Shown here piece after piece: positions 23,724 to 34,923 of a stretch of 64,000 bases of DNA. Made by a program: the position numbers and the translations under genes. Numbering within the stretch: the stretch's first letter is position 1; every line of letters begins with the position of its first letter. The notes under the pieces were generated by a model. The model saw only the letters and a list, made by a program, of their open reading frames with translations, did not search any database and was not told the DNA's origin. The DNA is from Ctena decussata (lineage: Eukaryota; Mollusca; Bivalvia; Lucinida; Lucinidae): positions 54,487,757 through 54,551,756 of the forward strand of contig OZ022499.1 of assembly GCA_963989385.1 (NCBI GenBank), read 5' to 3'.

Positions 23724-24096
23724 TAAAATCTTAAAAGTTCCTTCAAGAGCAGAGAACACATACAGAAGTAGGAACATGGGCCAGACTACGTAGTTTCGGC
23801 TAATAAAGCCTCGTCAGTGACCCTGACAATATCTGGTTACGAAACCAGAAAAAATCATACTGTAATTAATTAATTTTAATTGGGCAGTCGATTCAAAGAC
23901 TGGTTAGTTTCAAAAGGATCCAAATAATATAAAAGATGATGATCTAGAATAATAGTCTAAATCGATCATAACTTTTAGATTTCTCAGAATCTATCCTCTG
24001 ATCTCAAAGGATGTAAATAAAATATAATCTGCACTATGGATGATGTACGGGGAGACGTTTTACGGCCGCCACACGGCACAACACCAGATGCAGTGA
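23724..24096 (+). mobile_element. Elt-C, complete copy
   Basis: Co-linear over its full length with the copy at 35999-36383, whose ends are fixed by a 5-bp duplication. It starts TAAAATCTTAAAAGTTCC and ends near GGCACAACACCAGATGCAG. Landmarks: GGGCCAGACTACGTAG, TCAGTGACCCTGACAATATC and GACGTTTTACGGCCGCCACA. No inverted ends and no coding frame. Class unknown. Confidence 0.8.
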
Positions 24097-24104
24097 GGTA
24101 AAAT

Positions 24105-24197
24105 TAAAATCTTAAAAGTTCCTTCAAGAGCAGAAAATACATACAGAAGTAGGAACATGGGCCAGACTACGTAGTTCCGGCTAATAAAGCCTCGTCA
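24105..24197 (+). repeat. Elt-C 5' fragment, head-to-tail
   Basis: Repeats the first 90 or so bases of Elt-C directly after the complete copy (TTAAAAGTTCCTTCAAGAGC to GCCTCGTCAC). A tandem arrangement could reflect tandem integration or unequal exchange. Confidence 0.75.
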
Positions 24198-25013
24198 CGA
24201 GGCTTGCTAATATTTGCTAATAAAGCAAAAGTTTGCAATCAAACACCGTCAGTACTAACTCCTTACAGCAGTACCCAAATTTAAATGATTCAGTATGGCT
24301 ATATAAGGATATTCTTTCTTCGAACTGTTGTACGGAATGGTAAACAAAATCTTTTTGTTGAAGCCAAAATAATTAAGTAGGTAGAATCACAGTAGACCAG
24401 ACTCCAAACGCTTGAAAAAGAACAACTGAATTGAATACAACATGCGCTTTAAGTTTGTAATACTTCCCTTAAACATGAACTTTAGCCTAAATTCTGGCAT
24501 AAATGTGATAATTACCCCACCAACTAAATCACTTTTTATTACTCCCAACCCCGCCATGTCTCGGCTTGTCGTTTATATATAATGTGTATATAGAAAGAAC
24601 AAATCAACGTTCATGCTAATCAGCTTGTTGAGGCAAAAGGGTAAACATATCTTTAAAAAAGATAAAAAAAACACGTTCATTGTGTTCATACTTCCAAAAT
24701 AAAATTCATCTTTTATATTTATACTAAATTGTTAGTTATTCGTGAAGTTTTGAGTAATTTAACGTCATGGAAAGGACGAAGAATAGTTATTAACCAGCGT
24801 GTTTGAATGTGACGTTCAACAGCTATCACAATGACATGACGTATGTCGAACCAATTCATCTAAGAAAATTGTAGACGAGTGTAAGCATTTAAGAAATAAA
24901 TTTCATTTTTCCGATGTTCATGGAATTATGAACACAATGGGTCGTGTGCAAAAGAAAGTGATCTCAAAGCCAGGTCTTGATTGAAATTAAAAGAAAAAGA
25001 AAAAAAAGACAAG
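24198..25013. other. No recognised feature
   Basis: AT-rich. Nothing identified. Confidence 0.5.
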
Positions 25014-25221
25014 TACAGTCAACTCCCGATATCTCGAACATTGATATCTCAAAATATCTTCTTATATCAAAGAATATATTTCCTATTTTATTTACATTTT
25101 AACTCCTGTTATCTCAAACTACTGATATCTCATAGTAAAGTTTCTGGTACCAGAAAATTTACGTTGAGATATCAGTAGTTTTGGCTGAAATTTGACTTTG
25201 AGATATCGAGAGTTAACTGTA
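25014..25221. mobile_element. Miniature Tc1/mariner-pogo-type element
   Basis: CAGTCAACTCCCGATATCTC at 25016 is mirrored by GAGATATCGAGAGTTAACTG ending at 25219, with TA outside both ends. A second inverted pair, AACTACTGATATCTCA with TGAGATATCAGTAG, lies inside. 204 bp and non-coding. TA duplication plus CAGT termini and GATATCTC arms are typical of non-autonomous pogo/Tigger-like elements. Confidence 0.85.
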
Positions 25222-26204
25222 TTCTGCGAAATCCGATGTCTCGCCTTTCAGCGCATTGCTAAACCTAAAACGCAACAAAACTTTACGCTGTCGACGCCGC
25301 CAACACCGGAAAAATAATACATATGCCTCGATTCTGCTACTCGGAGGCGAGACGAAAAAAACAAAATTCGCGCATTTGTTTTATTTAGAAAGACAGACTC
25401 AGACTCGTGTTACCATTTGAGCAAAGTACTGCTGTTGTCCGGCCGAATAGGTCGTGATTTGGAATAGTTTGTCTCCTAAAAGAGATCTTGCGATATGGCT
25501 AGATCACTAGATAAAGCATTGTTTTAACTATGTACTCTTCAGCATTCGATTTGCGTAGATTCAGTTGATGTCCCAGTATTTATAGTTTTCTACAAACAAA
25601 GTTAGCTAGAGTATTGGCATTCGTACAATAAAAACATGTTTTGGATAACTCCTCTAAAATGCTTTTCATGCATTTACTTCATTCTAAATACAGTTGACAA
25701 GAATACTTAGATGAGTGATTCTGTTACTTTTTATAAGTGGAGTAGAAATTCTTGAGACTTGTCTTGTTGATGAAAGACGGTCTTATATACTGTTGAAAAG
25801 TGTTAAAAATTTCAAATGCCAGCTAATTTTACGAGAGCCCTTCAAAATGTTTCTGGCCTAGCCTAGATCTACTGGGTCTGCGCATAGAAGGTTAGCATGA
25901 TAGTTTTTAAAGGTCTTTAACTAGACATCTAAAAAATGTCTGGTACAAAGTCTGAAAACACTAAAGGGGAGTCGATTATTGAAAAATTGAGTAAGTTTGA
26001 TTAGTCTTATGTTACTTCAGAATGCAGATTTTCGCATACTGCAAGACCAACAAGTTAAAATGTGTGCGATATAAAAGCAAACTTGGTCGTTGCTTAATGA
26101 TTTGACAAGAATGTTTATCTGGAACAGTAAGCGCGTATATGCTATCTCGAAACACCGTCACTCGAAGCAAGGTAATAGATAGAAGCATGACTTGCTATTA
26201 TACG
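25222..26204. other. Mostly unrecognised; small repeat fragment
   Basis: 25245-25315 (AACTTTACGCTGTCGACGCC) resembles part of the repeat at 46846-46995. The rest shows nothing recognisable. Confidence 0.45.
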
Positions 26205-26375
26205 TCCTTTTCAACAGTATTTCAGTCATATCAGACTGATGTGAGAATGATAATGAAAGGCTGTGTGCAATGATCCCCGTTTACAATTGAAAAGATTTCT
26301 GCTTCCAGTCGGAATCGAACGCAGGCCAGCGCTTAACACACTGAGCTACAAGGTCATCCATTGACTCTAAAATTG
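26205..26375 (-). mobile_element. tRNA-derived SINE, copy 1
   Basis: On the minus strand the head reads TTGTAGCTCAGTGTGTTAAG (A-box-like), then GCGTTCGATTCCG (B box). A body with ATTGCACACAGCCTTTCATT follows, then a tail ACTGAAATACTGTTGAAAAG. The boxes are where a tRNA gene would have them, but the tRNA arms do not pair well, so this is a retroposon head and not a tRNA gene. Confidence 0.75.
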
Positions 26376-26477
26376 TATCTCAGAATTATGACATCAAGGA
26401 ACGAAAGGACGACAATTTCCTGTACTGAAATGTTTTCATCGTTACATGCATAGATAGTTGTCTGACAAACGAGTTAA

Positions 26478-26665
26478 CATTCCTTTTCAACAGTACTTCT
26501 GTTATATCAGATAGATGGGATCGTGATAATGAAAGGCTGTGTGCAATGGGAACCCGTTTACGGGTTAAAAATATTACTGCCTTCAGCGAAAATCGAACCC
26601 GGGGTCGCTAGATCATCAGGCCAAAGCTTAACCCATTGAACTACCGGGGGTTCCTCGTTTCATAA
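26478..26665 (-). mobile_element. tRNA-derived SINE, copy 2
   Basis: Same organisation as the SINE 270 bp to its left: minus-strand GGTAGTTCAATGGGTTAAGC, then CCCCGGGTTCGATTTT, the shared CACACAGCCTTTCATTATCA body and the CTGTTGAAAAGGAATGTTAA tail. Substitutions between the two show they are separate old insertions or an old duplication. Confidence 0.75.
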
Positions 26666-26877
26666 AAGGGTACGTGGTATTTCCACGTTTCTTGTTCTGT
26701 AATTATAAGAGAATATACACACAGTATGTAGCTATTAGTCAGACAAACGTGATAAAAGCGCAACTTGAGAGAAACACACCAATTACTGTCTTTTATTTCT
26801 TTGATTACAATGCCTTCGGCCTACAAGATTGACGTGACAATCAGCTGTAGAACAATACATTTCAGTATTCCAGTTCT

Positions 26878-27108
26878 GAGCCACGACGCGTGAAAACCAA
26901 CAAAATGGTTGTGCGCCCAGCGCAGACTCAGCCTGACCATCTGCCAAGTCTGATCAGACACTTTTCCAAGCGCGTAAAGGAAAGCTAGGGGTCTAAGCTA
27001 CCGCCATGCGGACGGCGAAGACTCTGATCAGACTGGGCGGATGCCCAGGCTGATCTGAGTCTGCGCTGGGCGCACTCCAACTTTGTTGGTTTTGTCGTGT
27101 CGCGACTC
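26878..27108 (-). mobile_element. Pal236 palindromic MITE
   Basis: Ends GAGCCACGACGCGTGAAAAC and TTTTGTCGTGTCGCGACTC. Inverted centre GGTCTAAGCTACCGCC. About 10 bases are missing from the left internal hairpin. Flanks TTCT and AATT do not match. Confidence 0.92.
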
Positions 27109-27276
27109 AATTTTTAGTTCTGTGCCTATTGTGGAGGGCGGCCATATTCTTGCAAAATTAATAATTTATCAGATATGTTACTAATCACGAGGGAAATATT
27201 GGCGTAGTAAATATCATTTCTGGGGAGCTTGTTTGATGAGACTTCAGATTTTATCAGTTGTAATGAAAGAACAAAT

Positions 27277-27496
27277 GAGCCACGATACGACAAAACCAAC
27301 ACAAAGTGGGATGTGCGCCCAGCGCAGATTCGCCTGTCTGATCAGAGTCACAGCTGAGAGCGTTAAGGGTAGCTAAGGGTCTAAGCCACCTCCATGCGGA
27401 CAGCGAAGACTTTGATAGACTGGGCGGGTGCCCAGGCTGATCTGAGGTTTCTCTGGGTGCACATGCCATTCTGTTTGTTTTGTTGTGTCGCGGCTC
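27277..27496 (-). mobile_element. Pal236 palindromic MITE with AAAT duplication
   Basis: Ends GAGCCACGATACGACAAAAC and TTTTGTTGTGTCGCGGCTC, with AAAT on both sides. The left internal hairpin is shortened. Confidence 0.95.
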
Positions 27497-27632
27497 AAAT
27501 ATAAAACAAACACCTCTGATCCACATATCAAGCTAATAATTTCCACTACGCTAACATGCTTTTATTTAGTGCTTTGATTTGTTCAATTTTGGCTTTAAGG
27601 CTTGTGTCTGATATGATGCATATAAACATTTT

Positions 27633-27866
27633 GAGCCGTGACATGACAAAACCAACAAAGAGGCATATGCGCCTTGCGAAGACTCAGATCAGCCTGGGCG
27701 TCTGCCCAGTCTGATCAGTCTTCGCTGTCCGCATGGAGCTAGCTTAGACCCTTGGCTACCCTTTGAGCGCCTAGCAAAGACTCTGATCAGACTGGGCGGA
27801 TGCCCAGGCTAATCTGAGTCTTCGCGTGGCGCACGTCACTTTGTTGGTTTTGTCGTGTCGCGGCTC
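27633..27866 (+). mobile_element. Pal236 palindromic MITE
   Basis: Nearly full length, GAGCCGTGACATGACAAAAC to TTTTGTCGTGTCGCGGCTC. Flanks TTTT and AAGT, so no readable duplication. It ends 74 bp before the segmental duplication begins. Confidence 0.95.
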
Positions 27867-28841
27867 AAGTTTTGTTGACTTTGCACTGTTAAGTCTCACT
27901 GATTAGAGTCTAGCTGAGTCGGAATTAAATCAATTGACACGGAACTAGGACTCTGATAATCGACAAAGTTCCATATTATACCAGAGTTCATCATTTTCAT
28001 GAAGTTTAAAGTTGATAATTGCATCTTCTATCAAAACTAGTATAGATTATTGCAAAAGGCAGTCTGTGAAAGCAGTTTGCAAAGAACCATCTAACAAGAG
28101 TGAACTTTTTTTTTCTTAATATACATGTTTTCTCAGGATTCTACATGGTTGATTGGTTAGATATCTGCAGATTTTCATACAGTGATGTTTATGCTTAGTT
28201 CAGGCATGTTTTTCAGCCATGTAAATACACACGTCGTAACAGGGAAACATTTGAGGCAAAACATCCGTACGCCGGGAAACTCAGTGTTTTTACTTATTTC
28301 TGTGGACATATTAAGAATTGTTCCATGTAAATCTCAGTCAAGATTAAGTTCGAATTTTATACCGTTTAAGTGCACACTGAGTTAATGTAGATTAAGCTTT
28401 TCTGTATTAAGTAACCCTGTTGCTTTCACAACATTTATTGATATGCATTTATATGAAAGTACAATATAATACGATTTAGGATTTCTAGATTAACCCTACT
28501 CGGGACACAGCGTTCAATCAACATAATAATGACGGTCTATGGTATGGCGTTTGAAATCAACGTTTATTAAATGTTGATTCAAGTTTTTTTGCCTGCTGAG
28601 GCAGTTCTAACGCACTTATGAATATATTTGCCAATTTTGATCGGATAGTGTCAAAAATTTGTGAAGGCTAATCCTACGGCATCCTTTCGGCAAGCTGACA
28701 TCGGTACGAAGTCGTTTTTCATCGTCTGACGTCTGAACGCGTTTGTTTTGAGTAAGGTAGTTCGCTTTGAAAGGCAAAAATGTGAAACATGCCGCTAGAA
28801 TGGGGATGTAACTTTTACTGTGTATTGGATATTCTCATTTT

Positions 28842-28936
28842 GGGAGGTAAATCGTCGGTTTCACGGTAACTAATTGCCTTTTTTGGCTCCGCCTAAAAAC
28901 CAAATTTGCAACCATAAAACCGACGATTTACCTCCC
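28842..28936. repeat. 95-bp inverted-repeat element (1 of 3)
   Basis: GGGAGGTAAATCGTCGGTTT is mirrored by AAACCGACGATTTACCTCCC around about 55 bp containing TTTTTTGGCTCCGCC. A 20-bp perfect inverted repeat this close to its partner looks like a miniature DNA element or strong hairpin. Further copies at 29122-29216 and 34737-34831 arose by the surrounding duplications. Confidence 0.75.
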
Positions 28937-29121
28937 CCAATGAATTTTAGTACATCCCTAATTATCGAGATAAGCTGACATCGATACGAAGTCGTTTTTC
29001 ATCGTCTGACGTCTGAACGCGTTTGTTTTGAGTAAGGTAGTTCGCTTTGAAAGGCAAAAATGTGAAACATGCCGCTAGAATGGGGATGTAACTTATACTG
29101 TGTATTGGATATTCTCATTTT

Positions 29122-29216
29122 GGGAGGTAAATCGTCGGTTTCACGGTAACTAATTGCCTTTTTTGGCTCCGCCTAAAAACCAAATTTGCAACCATAAAAC
29201 CGACGATTTACCTCCC
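29122..29216. repeat. 95-bp inverted-repeat element (2 of 3)
   Basis: Same 20-bp inverted ends as 28842-28936. Copied with the 280-bp tandem duplication. Confidence 0.75.
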
Positions 29217-29354
29217 CCAATGAATTTTTAGTACATCCCTAATTATCGAGATAATTCTTCCTATGGTCAGCATAGCTTGTTGAAACAAACATGGAAGGCT
29301 CTGATGAAAAAAACAGGGATGCATAACCTGATATGAAATTTAACGTTCACATAT

Positions 29355-29590
29355 GAGCCGCGACACGAGAAAACCAACAATGTGGTTATGCGCATAGCGG
29401 AGACTCAGATCAGCCTGAACATCCACCCAGTCTGATCAGACTCTTCACTAAGCGCTTAAAGCATAGCTAAGGGTCTAAGCTACCTCAATGCGGACAGCTA
29501 AGACTCTGATCAGACTGGGCGGATGCCCAGGCTGATCTGAGTCTGCACTGGGCGCACAACCACATTGTTGGTTTTCTCGTGTCGAGGCTC
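29355..29590 (-). mobile_element. Pal236 palindromic MITE, empty site in unit B
   Basis: Exactly 236 bp with ATAT on both sides. Unit B at about 36897-36913 reads AACATATTGTTAAAGG without the element, against CACATAT, element, ATATGGTTAAAGG here. Insertion after the segmental duplication, or precise loss from unit B, is implied. Confidence 0.97.
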
Positions 29591-30600
29591 ATATGGTTAA
29601 AGGTACACTTTCAGGGCAAGAACCATGCTGTTTTTAGTTTTGCCTCATGTCATTGGGTCAAATCTTAAATGAAATATTTTTCCGCCTTAGGGTTAGAAGC
29701 AAATTCGTTACTTTTAAAGTAAACCCCATTTTAGAACTACTTTGGCATTCAGGTAGCAAACAGGAAGTCACAAAAGTTTTCCCGTTTGTAAAACAAATGG
29801 CGAGAAAAACATGGAAGTGTTATCATACATGTACACATTTAGGAACCGTTTCCCTTGACAAACCCTTTAATCTGAAGTGCAAACTTACCGAGAGTGCAAT
29901 TATAACTGCTACAATAAATTTTAACGTTATCGATAATAGTTAAAGCCGCATAAAAGCCAGACTGATAATGACACGGTCTAAGGGAGAAAACTATACCTTG
30001 GCACAAGCATTCGGCGGAAGGCATCGCGACTGCAAAAAGCTCATTTGGAACGGCTCATGTTTGGTTTGAGGTATTAGAGACATAATTACAAAACTAAGAA
30101 ATAATCTGAATTCCCTGAAACAGCGTCAGTGATCCGACAAACATCGCCCTCTGCCGTTACCAGTTTCGTTTACGCATGTGTTAAACAAAGTTGGTAATGG
30201 CAGAGGACGATATTTATAAGCTGGTGTCAAATATGAAATTGGCACTGGTAAAAATTACCAATTTGCCTACTTTTGCCATAATGGGTCTGAGACCTACGGT
30301 ATGCCGGTGTTTAAATAAGTTGGTAACGATAGTACACGATGTGAGCCAGTGACAGGTGTTAAATATGCATTTGGCAAAGACGCAATACCATCACTGTGAG
30401 TGTTCAGCGGTATTTACAGATTTGGCTATATATGCCATTATGGGGGTGTGACCTAATTCGGCTCGAAATGGCCTTTTTGTCTGGATGGATCGTCAACCCC
30501 ACACCCCTCACTCACTCACTGAGACCCAAACTAAGGGCATTGCTCGAAAGTCACACAATGCTGAGAGATTATTTGTGAATGTTTTCTGTTTCCATTTCAG

Positions 30601-30719
30601 ATAGCGAGCTGTTATGGACAGTGGCTTGTACATCAAAGAAGTGCCGCCTGAAGTTCCAAAACGTGATCAAACATTTCTCTCACTCTTTAATATTGAAAAA
30701 TATCATGAACTCGCATTGA
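30601..30719 (+). other. Possible last-exon remnant (unit A)
   Basis: A pyrimidine-rich TTTCCATTTCAG precedes an open frame ELLWTVACTSKKCRLKF ending at TGA. The partner in unit B (39320-39381) keeps the acceptor-like TTATTTCAG and a related frame ELFWTVACTSKNDCRLKL, separated by one in-frame 3-base indel. Two of the first nearby differences are synonymous. I do not recognise the peptide, there is no upstream exon I can tie to it, and chance is a real alternative. Confidence 0.15.
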
Positions 30720-31451
30720 CTATTTTAATAATTTATATCAAAGACAATTCTTGCTAGAAGGCTTCCTTTCTGGTGTTACATCAAGGTGAATAACGTAATA
30801 ATAATACATAATAATTCTATGCATTGAGACATCGAATGCTCGCAGCGGGGCTTTGCACCTCTGACCTTAAGAAAGTACGCATAGTCCATTATGAAATGTT
30901 TGAGAAGACTATTAACCCACCAACAAACAGTGAAAAATGGTCTGATACTTTGAGATTATATAGTACAGCAGAACCAACTAATTTCTAATCGTTTGTCATT
31001 TTTATCAGTGAAAAAGGTTGTATTGGCCCATAAGCATATTGGCACAATCATTTAAGAAATGTCAATGTCATAATATGTACGCACCTTTCAATAAATCGTA
31101 GGCGCTCCGGACGAAGTGGTTATTCATTTGTTACTTCCACTTTGCTAACAGCATACAACTAAAAAAGAGCCAGAAATTGTATCAATATTTAAAAAACAAA
31201 CACGAACTTCTCTGAATCTATATAGTCAAGCTTTACAATATCCCACTCATGACCTCAGCTCACATGACCAAATGAGAAATGGATAGAAATAGCATGTGCC
31301 AGAATTAAAGTTTGTTTACAAAGCGACATAACATGTATCGCCGTGTAAACACCCCCAAAATGCATGTTGCATGACATAAATTTGTTCCATGCAGTATGTC
31401 TCATCGTCTATGCAAAAGCCAACCTGAGACAGATGGTCGCATGGCACATAT

Positions 31452-31636
31452 TAGCCGCTACACGAGAAAACCAACAAAGTAGCATGTGCGCACAGTGAAG
31501 ACTCAGAGTCTTCGCTGTCCGCATGAAACACAATTAGACCCTTAGATACCATTTAAGCGCACAGCAGATGCCCAAGCTAATCTGAGTCTTCGCTGGGCGC
31601 ACATGCCACTTTGTTGGGTTTCTCGTGTCGCGGCTC
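31452..31636 (+). mobile_element. Pal236 palindromic MITE, shortened
   Basis: 185 bp: the left internal hairpin is collapsed and part of the right one is lost, but both ends remain (TAGCCGCTACACGAGAAAAC, TTTCTCGTGTCGCGGCTC). Flanks ATAT and ATAG. Unit B near 40165 has the empty target GCATGACATATGCATTATGC. Confidence 0.93.
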
Positions 31637-32064
31637 ATAGGTATTATGCAACATGTTTCGCCGTGCAAACCCACCTCCATAGTAAGTCATATTTTATATC
31701 AATATTTGATGTACAGTAACGTGACAATACAAGCAAACTTTACAGCATCCCACTCAATTCATATTCTCAGCTCACAGCACCAAATGCGAAAAGAACAGAA
31801 CCTGCATATGTCAATATCAAATATTTGTTGTCTGTGAAATTATAAATAAAATACGTTTAAACTGACAAAATATTAGAAACCAGAAATGGGGCCCAATGTT
31901 AACTGATTGGCCAAAAAGCTAGCCTCAGTATAACAGAAAAGCAGACAAACAAAACAGAACCAAAAATCTAACGAAAAATATGAATGAAAATTATCAGAAA
32001 GTATCGAAACCATCTACATAAAACATATCCTAGTAGTGGTACCAAACGAAAGAGTAAACAAACT

Positions 32065-32317
32065 TTAATACATGATACATATTTGCTGAAATGAAAGTGC
32101 ATTCATGTGCTAGAAATATGAATTTTAATGGAAAATGTTTAAAAATAATATGTAGAAATACAAAATATTGTTTTTTAGGAAAACAAAACGGTGAAAATTG
32201 TTTTTTTTCTTACCCAAATGTTTTATAGCTCTTTGGGTTATTTAGATGGTATATTGGTTTGAATACCCCGCCAATATTTCTATTCAGTATTCGTCTACCT
32301 TAATACATGATACATAT
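32065..32317 (+). mobile_element. 217-bp insertion flanked by 18-bp duplication
   Basis: TTAATACATGATACATAT occurs at 32065-32082 and 32300-32317, flanking 217 bp absent from unit B, which has one copy of the target (about 40428-40445, one substitution). An 18-bp duplication fits target-primed retroposition. No SINE or LINE hallmark is seen, so a non-transposon duplication event remains possible. Confidence 0.6.
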
Positions 32318-32511
32318 CTACGTCATAGATGTAACGAAAAGCAAGGCAGTTAGTTCTCTCTTCCCAAGCGAGGTGAACATTCAGATCATTGTGACACTTT
32401 TTGTTTCGGTTGAAAAGCTCACCAAAAAGTTTTCGAAGAATCAAAACAGTGCAAAAAATTACAAAACGCTAATTTTCTTATCGCTCACCAATATCCAGTC
32501 TTACAAAATAC

Positions 32512-33094
32512 TATACTCGAAAAAAGTACTGTATTAAAGAGTCAAACTTTTACCTTGCGATTTCTGGAACATTCCAAACATTTGGTAAAATAAATCATTT
32601 CTACCTTCCATTTTATTCATTTGCAAGTTTTATACACATGAAGCTTGAACCTATATCCTTTGTCTTGACCAAGTCCAAGCTTTAAGTCAAACTACCCCTA
32701 AAATGAAAGTGGTTTGGATTCCCATAGAGAATTGATAGTGTGTCAGTTTGGTCGGGCATAACTTCTAAAATTGCTATGAGTTTTAAACTTCTTTTAGCTT
32801 GCTGACTTTAAAAATGATTAAATTTGATGGCCATCGAGGATTTTTTCAAACAATTCATGAACTGGCGAAATCGAAAATTTTAGTGAAATTGTACCTTGCA
32901 GCTTTGATTTTGAGGGTAGCGTGAATTAAAGTCTGGACTTGGTCAAGATAAAGGCTTTAGTTTCAAACTTCACGTGTACAAAACTTGCAAAATGATGAAA
33001 TGGAAGGTAAAAATGACTTATTTTACCAAATGTTTGAAATGTTCCAGAAATCGCAGGATAAAAGTTTGACCCTGTAATATTTTTTTTGAGTATA
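32512..33094. mobile_element. 579-bp long-TIR element with TA duplication
   Basis: TACTCGAAAAAAG at 32514 is mirrored by CTTTTTTTTGAGTA-type sequence ending at 33092. The inverted arms continue inward for roughly 200 bp (GCGATTTCTGGAACATTCCA and CATTTGGTAAAATAAATCAT on the left, their inverse on the right). TA lies outside each end. Unit B reads ACAAAATACGATTTTATAAG at 40632 with no insertion. Non-coding, so a fold-back miniature element of the Tc1/mariner-like type is the likeliest class. Confidence 0.88.
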
Positions 33095-33412
33095 TTTTAT
33101 AAGAACAGAACAGTAAACAAGATCAGGAATGGGGAAAACGACTGGTTCCTTGTTACGCTTTGTTGATGGGCACACCACTTATATTGGTTAATGTACATAA
33201 AGACAGAGTTTACTCAAAACGTCTCAAATTATAAATTCATGACGAAACTATCTTTCACGTAAAATAGTTATAGCTCTTTCGAAAGGCCACAATTAAGATA
33301 CTTAGCCTATATAAGACATGGAAAGAAGATAATTTAAGATTATTATGGAAGATGAAGTCATATAATCCGAATGACTTTTTTCAGATCCCTTCATTCTTTG
33401 TATACGAGGGAT

Positions 33413-33842
33413 GTTCAGACTATTCTGTTCGTGTCGTCATCGTAAATACAGAACTTCTGATAGCAAAAATGATATGTCTAGCTAACTCTGCAAACGCAGT
33501 CTATATTCTCTTAAGGACACATATTTGAACTTTTTGAAGGGGCTAGTCCCTAAAGCCACTAAAGAGTTTTAATTTAGAAGGCCAAAATTAATATATGCGC
33601 AGTCTTTGATATTTTTTATCATTGCTACATAAACAAAGTTCCCAGGCAATTGTGTCCTGTCAAAATTGCGAAATTTATATTGAGTCTAAGTTCCATACTT
33701 TCTCTCGTGCACCTGGATTATCCGCATTTTATGTACCAGCAAATTATCTCTTTCTTCTGAAGTTAAAATGATATTGTAACAATAATAAGTGGCTTGGAAT
33801 TCAAATTTTTTCAGGAAGAACCTCTTCATGGGCCAGTTTCAA
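33413..33842 (+). mobile_element. MLE relic cut by the duplication junction
   Basis: TA then CGAGGGATGTTCAGAC starts a segment matching 42218-42667 (AACTCTGCAAACGCAGTCTA, TGGATTATCCGCAT, CTCTTCATGGGCCA). It stops where unit B begins, so the right half and right inverted end are missing. The tandem duplication therefore broke inside this element. Confidence 0.7.
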
Positions 33843-34736
33843 CGGAAATAGGACTCTCACAATAAACAAAGTTCCATATTATACGAGAATTCATCATTTG
33901 CATGAAGTTTAAAGTTTGTGATTACATCTTCTATCAAAACTAGTATAGATTTTTGCAGAAAGCAGTCTTTGAAAGCAGTTTGCAAGGAACCATTTAATAA
34001 GAGTATCAACTATTTTTTTCTTAATTACATGTTTTCTCAGGATTCTACATGGTTGATAGGTTATCTGCAAATTTTCAAACAGTGATGTTTATGCTTAGTC
34101 AAGGCATGTTTTTCAGCCATGTAAATACACACATTGTAACAGGGAAACATTGAGGCAGAACATCAGTACGCCGGGAAACCCAGTGTTCTTACCTATTTCT
34201 GTACACATATTAAGAATGGTTCCATGTAAATCTCAGTCTAGATTATGTTAGAATTTTATACCGTTTAAGTGCACACTGAGTTAATCTAGATTAAGCTTTT
34301 CTGTATTAAGTAACCCTGTTGCCTCCACAACATTCATTGATATGCATTTATATGAAAGTACACTATAATACGATTTAGGATTTCTAGAATAACCCTACTC
34401 GGGACACAGTGTTCAATCAACATAATAATGAAGCTCTATGCCATGGCGTTCAATCAACGTTGATTCAATGTTTATTCAAGTTTTTGTGCCTTCTAAGGCA
34501 GTTCTAATGCACTTACGAATGCTTATGCAATTTTGATCGGATAATGTCAAAATTTCCGAAGGCAAATCCTGCGGCATACTTTCGGCAACCGGACATCATT
34601 ACGAAGTCGTTTCTCATCGTCTGACGTCTGAAAGCGTTCGTTTTGAGTAAGGTAGTTCGCTTTGAAAGGCAAACATGTGAAACATGCCGCTAGAATAGGG
34701 ATATAACTTTTACTGTGTATTGGATATTCTCATTTT

Positions 34737-34831
34737 GGGAGGTAAATCGTCGGTTTCACAATAACATATTGCCTTTTTTGGCTCCGCCTAAAAACAAAAT
34801 TCGCAAGCATAAAACCGACGATTTACCTCCC
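34737..34831. repeat. 95-bp inverted-repeat element (3 of 3)
   Basis: Unit B partner of the copies at 28842 and 29122, with the same 20-bp inverted ends and a few interior changes. Confidence 0.75.
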
Positions 34832-34923
34832 CCAATGAATTTTTAGTACATCCCCTAATTATCGAGATAATACTTCCTATGGTCAGCATAGCTTGTTGAA
34901 ACAAACATGGAAGGCTCTGATAA

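Larger units (their letters stand above)
28691..29250 (+). repeat. 280-bp tandem duplication inside unit A
   Basis: CAAGCTGACATCGGTACGAA at 28691 and TAAGCTGACATCGATACGAA at 28971 start two almost identical 280-bp units. Unit B has a single copy (34583-34870), so this doubling is probably younger than the segmental duplication. Confidence 0.93.
27940..33842 (+). repeat. Segmental duplication, unit A
   Basis: Co-linear with 33843-42667 from CGGAACTAGGACTCT to CCTCTTCATGGGCCAGTTT. In a sample of about 155 bp the two units differ by roughly 6% by eye. Present only in unit A: two Pal236 copies, a 280-bp internal tandem duplication, a 579-bp long-TIR element and a 217-bp insertion with an 18-bp duplication. 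The right boundary falls inside a mariner-like element that unit B retains whole. Confidence 0.93.

Noticed and set aside
26290..26375. tRNA gene on the minus strand
   Set aside because: A- and B-box motifs are present but arms do not pair into a good cloverleaf, and a SINE body and tail follow. A second copy lies 270 bp away.
28182..28385. 67-codon open frame in unit A starting MMFMLSSGMFF
   Set aside because: The same stretch in unit B is broken by small indels, so there is no sign of coding constraint.
29647..29943. 98-codon open frame in unit A
   Set aside because: The unit B partner is interrupted by the ACAAGAGGGCC element and frame-changing differences.
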